Both the position numbers and the translations under genes were made by a program. Shown one piece after another: positions 62,391 through 64,000 of a stretch of DNA of 64,000 nucleotides; the stretch's first letter is position 1, and every line of letters begins with the position of its first letter. Source of the stretch: CALNZV01 sp942491115 (GTDB lineage Bacteria > Desulfobacterota > Desulfobacteria > Desulfobacterales > UBA5852); NCBI GenBank assembly GCA_942491115.1, contig CALNZV010000008.1, positions 62,001-126,000 of the forward strand, written 5' to 3'. Under the pieces are notes generated by a model, which searched no databases, was not told the DNA's origin, and saw only the letters and a program-made list of their open reading frames with translations.

Positions 62391-63260
62391 TCAGAGGGCT
62401 CGTGCCACGGTCAGTCCATCCACTGAAGCGGCCCCAGCCTTGAGAAGCAGCCGGGCACAGGCATCCATGGTGGCCCCCGTGGTCAGCACATCGTCCACCA
62501 GCAAGACATGCTTCCCCCCGACGGATCTATCGGAACGAATGGAAAACGCCCTACGAACATTGGCCCTGCGTTTCTTTCGGTCAAGACCGGTCTGTTGCCG
62601 GGTTTTTTGATGACGGACAAGAAGGCCATCCGGTTGGGGAAGGTCCGCCCATTCCGATGCCAGCTCTGCTGCCAGGCGCGGCCACGGCTGAATCATCAAC
62701 AGGCTCTGATTAAAGCCCCGCTGACGGCAGCGGGCGGGATGAAGGGGAACCGGTATCACCATATCCAGCTCCTGCCGGGACCAATGGGTCGTCAGCAGAT
62801 CAAAGAGCACCGTTCCCAATCGCCTCCCCACACGGATCCGCCGATTGTATTTGAAATCGTGGATCACCGCCGAAAGCGCTCCCCGATGAATTCCGGCCGA
62901 ACGGAGCTTGCCAATGGGACCCGGCGCTTCGAGGCAGCGTCCACAGGGATGGCTGTCGCCGATCCGGGACTCGAAAGGGATGCCGCAGACCGAGCAAAAA
63001 GGCGGCTCGATGGCCCTAAGATCGTCACCCAGGCAGTCTCCGCAGAGAATGCCGCTCAAATGCGCGACCAAGGGTGTCTTCGGTGCGCTTCCATGTCCTC
63101 GCCCTCGGACTGGGAAGCCGGTCTCTGTCGGCATCAACTCACCGCAATGGGTGCAGGTCGGCGGGAAGAGACCCGCTTCCAGCACCCGAAGCCATCTTGC
63201 CCAACCCATGGCCATTGCCTCCGGCATCGGCTCGGAATCGTCGCCCGGGCTTTTCGCCAT
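62391..63260 (-). CDS. comF: ComF family phosphoribosyltransferase-like protein
   Basis: The 289-residue product has two N-terminal zinc-ribbon-like CxxC pairs (PTCTHCGEL; ILCGDC; CSVCGIPF; PCGRC) and a type I PRTase domain with the PRPP loop VLLVDDVLTTGATMDACARL, and VIPVPLHPARCRQRGFNQ. ComF/GntX proteins act in DNA uptake or gluconate-related growth, but the PRTase activity is unproven in most. The N-terminal start is uncertain among ATGs near 63260; GGGGG precedes the one used. rlmB is 15 bp upstream. Confidence 0.9.
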   Translation of the reverse strand: MAKSPGDDSEPMPEAMAMGWARWLRVLEAGLFPPTCTHCGELMPTETGFPVRGRGHGSAPKTPLVAHLSGILCGDCLGDDLRAIEPPFCSVCGIPFESRIGDSHPCGRCLEAPGPIGKLRSAGIHRGALSAVIHDFKYNRRIRVGRRLGTVLFDLLTTHWSRQELDMVIPVPLHPARCRQRGFNQSLLMIQPWPRLAAELASEWADLPQPDGLLVRHQKTRQQTGLDRKKRRANVRRAFSIRSDRSVGGKHVLLVDDVLTTGATMDACARLLLKAGAASVDGLTVARAL

Positions 63261-63274
63261 GCCCCCCGGTCGGC

Positions 63275-64000
63275 TTACCGCTCCAGGCCCGGGGCCCGCT
63301 GACGCACGGCCTCAAAAATCCCCACAGCCGACGCCGCCGATGCGTTCAGGGAATTGATCGGGCCTGTCTGGGGAATGGAAACCAAATCGTCACAGCGCCT
63401 TTTCACCAGCTGACGAAGCCCTTTTTCTTCCCCCCCGACCACCAATGCGAGATGACCTGTAAGGCTCGTCTCGAAGATCGAGCGGGGGGAACGGTGATCC
63501 AAACCCACCACCCACAATTGGGTTTCCTTTTGCAGTTGAGCGATCGTATCGGCAAGATTCGTCACCTGATAGACGGCCGCATGCTCCAGTGCGCCGGCGG
63601 ACACTCTGGAGACCGTCGGTCCAGCCGGGGCAAATCGATGCCGATGGACAACCAGGCCATCGACCCCAGCACACACTGCGGAGCGCAGAATCGCCCCCAG
63701 GTTGTGGGGATCCTGGATGCTGTCCAGTATCATCAGAAACAGGGGGCGATCGGGGGAGGAAGCCACGGCGATTAGGGACTCGAAATTCAACAGAGGGTAT
63801 GGGCCGGTGCGCAACCCTACGCCCTGGTGGGCACCGCTGCCGCACAGGCGGGTAAGTGTTTCAGCATCCGCCGTTTTGATGGGTACAGACCGACGCGCCC
63901 CCAGTTCGGCAAGCGTCGACAATCGTCCGCTTCCGTGGTCTCGAAGAAAGCACAACTCGAAAAACCGTCGACGGCCGGCCCGCAGCGCCTCAGACACCGA
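63275..64000 (-). CDS. rlmB: TrmH/SpoU-family rRNA 2'-O-methyltransferase (RlmB-like), 5' end cut
   Basis: The partial product has the SpoU (SPOUT) methyltransferase motifs: LDSIQDPHNLGAILRSAVCA, LALVVGGEEKGLRQLVKRRC, SIPQTGPINSLNASAASAVG. The N-terminal part (SEALRAGRRRFFELCF) is the L30e-like substrate-binding domain, and the usual first residues lie beyond the window edge; a GTG at 63997 is in frame but too late to be the normal start. RlmB methylates Gm2251 of 23S rRNA in E. coli; paralogues act on tRNA. Trailing residues QRAPGLER end at 63275. Confidence 0.93.
   Translation of the reverse strand, partial: SVSEALRAGRRRFFELCFLRDHGSGRLSTLAELGARRSVPIKTADAETLTRLCGSGAHQGVGLRTGPYPLLNFESLIAVASSPDRPLFLMILDSIQDPHNLGAILRSAVCAGVDGLVVHRHRFAPAGPTVSRVSAGALEHAAVYQVTNLADTIAQLQKETQLWVVGLDHRSPRSIFETSLTGHLALVVGGEEKGLRQLVKRRCDDLVSIPQTGPINSLNASAASAVGIFEAVRQRAPGLER

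Overview
The window looks like a chromosomal segment of a marine-type Desulfobacterota (deltaproteobacterial sulfate-reducer lineage, plausibly near Desulfosarcina/Desulfococcus). That placement is an inference from gene content and order: dnaG-rpoD, Nif3 / zinc-ribbon protein / RNase P RNA, a split ATP synthase operon carrying only F0 genes, a long HflX, a 49-residue cysteine protein and an acyl-CoA dehydrogenase-rubredoxin fusion. Coding density is high and GC is moderately high. I see no rRNA, CRISPR array, prophage, integrase or insertion sequence.

Layout. 1-9.5 kb: 3' part of secA, an M23 peptidase, folD, argC, an AMMECR1 protein and small unknown genes. 9.5-15.8 kb: a disrupted phosphoglucomutase gene, a ferritin-like protein, two translationally coupled small unknown genes divergent from a WYL regulator, a methyltransferase, a Nudix hydrolase and a half-size TauE/SafE protein. 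16-22 kb: acyl-CoA dehydrogenase-rubredoxin fusion, then a YbbA-YbbP-TesA-like set whose ATPase gene carries a one-base frameshift in its Walker A motif. 22-29 kb: thioredoxin-reductase/AhpF-like flavoprotein, LOG-family protein, ispD, a large protein ending in an HPr domain, RNase P RNA, zinc-ribbon coiled-coil protein, Nif3-like protein. 29-36 kb: tRNA-Met(CAU), rpoD, dnaG, hisA, a lipoprotein, hisB, tRNA-Ala(CGC). 36-41.5 kb: YcaO-TPR protein, then an orphan ParA ATPase with a dynamin-like GTPase. 41.4-47.5 kb: small Cys-rich protein, YqgE, a GAF/class III cyclase, hemL, a degenerate KptA-like protein, tRNA-Lys(CUU). 47.5-58 kb: rpsF-rpsR-rplI-dnaB, hflX, an inositol monophosphatase, dnaA, a likely oriC and uvrA. 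58-64 kb: atpZ-atpI-atpB-atpE, pyrK, pgeF, rfaE2, comF and the 3' part of an rlmB-like gene.

How the parts fit. Much of the window is core information processing (DnaA, DnaB, DnaG, RpoD, UvrA, S6/S18/L9, RNase P RNA, tRNAs) and core metabolism (FolD, ArgC, HisA, HisB, IspD, HemL, PyrK). The most unusual material sits between these blocks: the dynamin/ParA pair, the YcaO-TPR protein, the HPr-tailed protein, the dehydrogenase-rubredoxin fusion, the WYL-linked small gene pair, and an ATP synthase c subunit carrying the residues known to bind Na+. Two genes (pgm and the ybbA-like ATPase) are broken by indels or in-frame stops although their catalytic motifs are intact, so recent decay or sequence error are both possible.

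All calls come from reading the sequence; no database search was run. Promoters were chosen by eye from TTGACA / TATAAT-like hexamers with 16-18 bp spacing.
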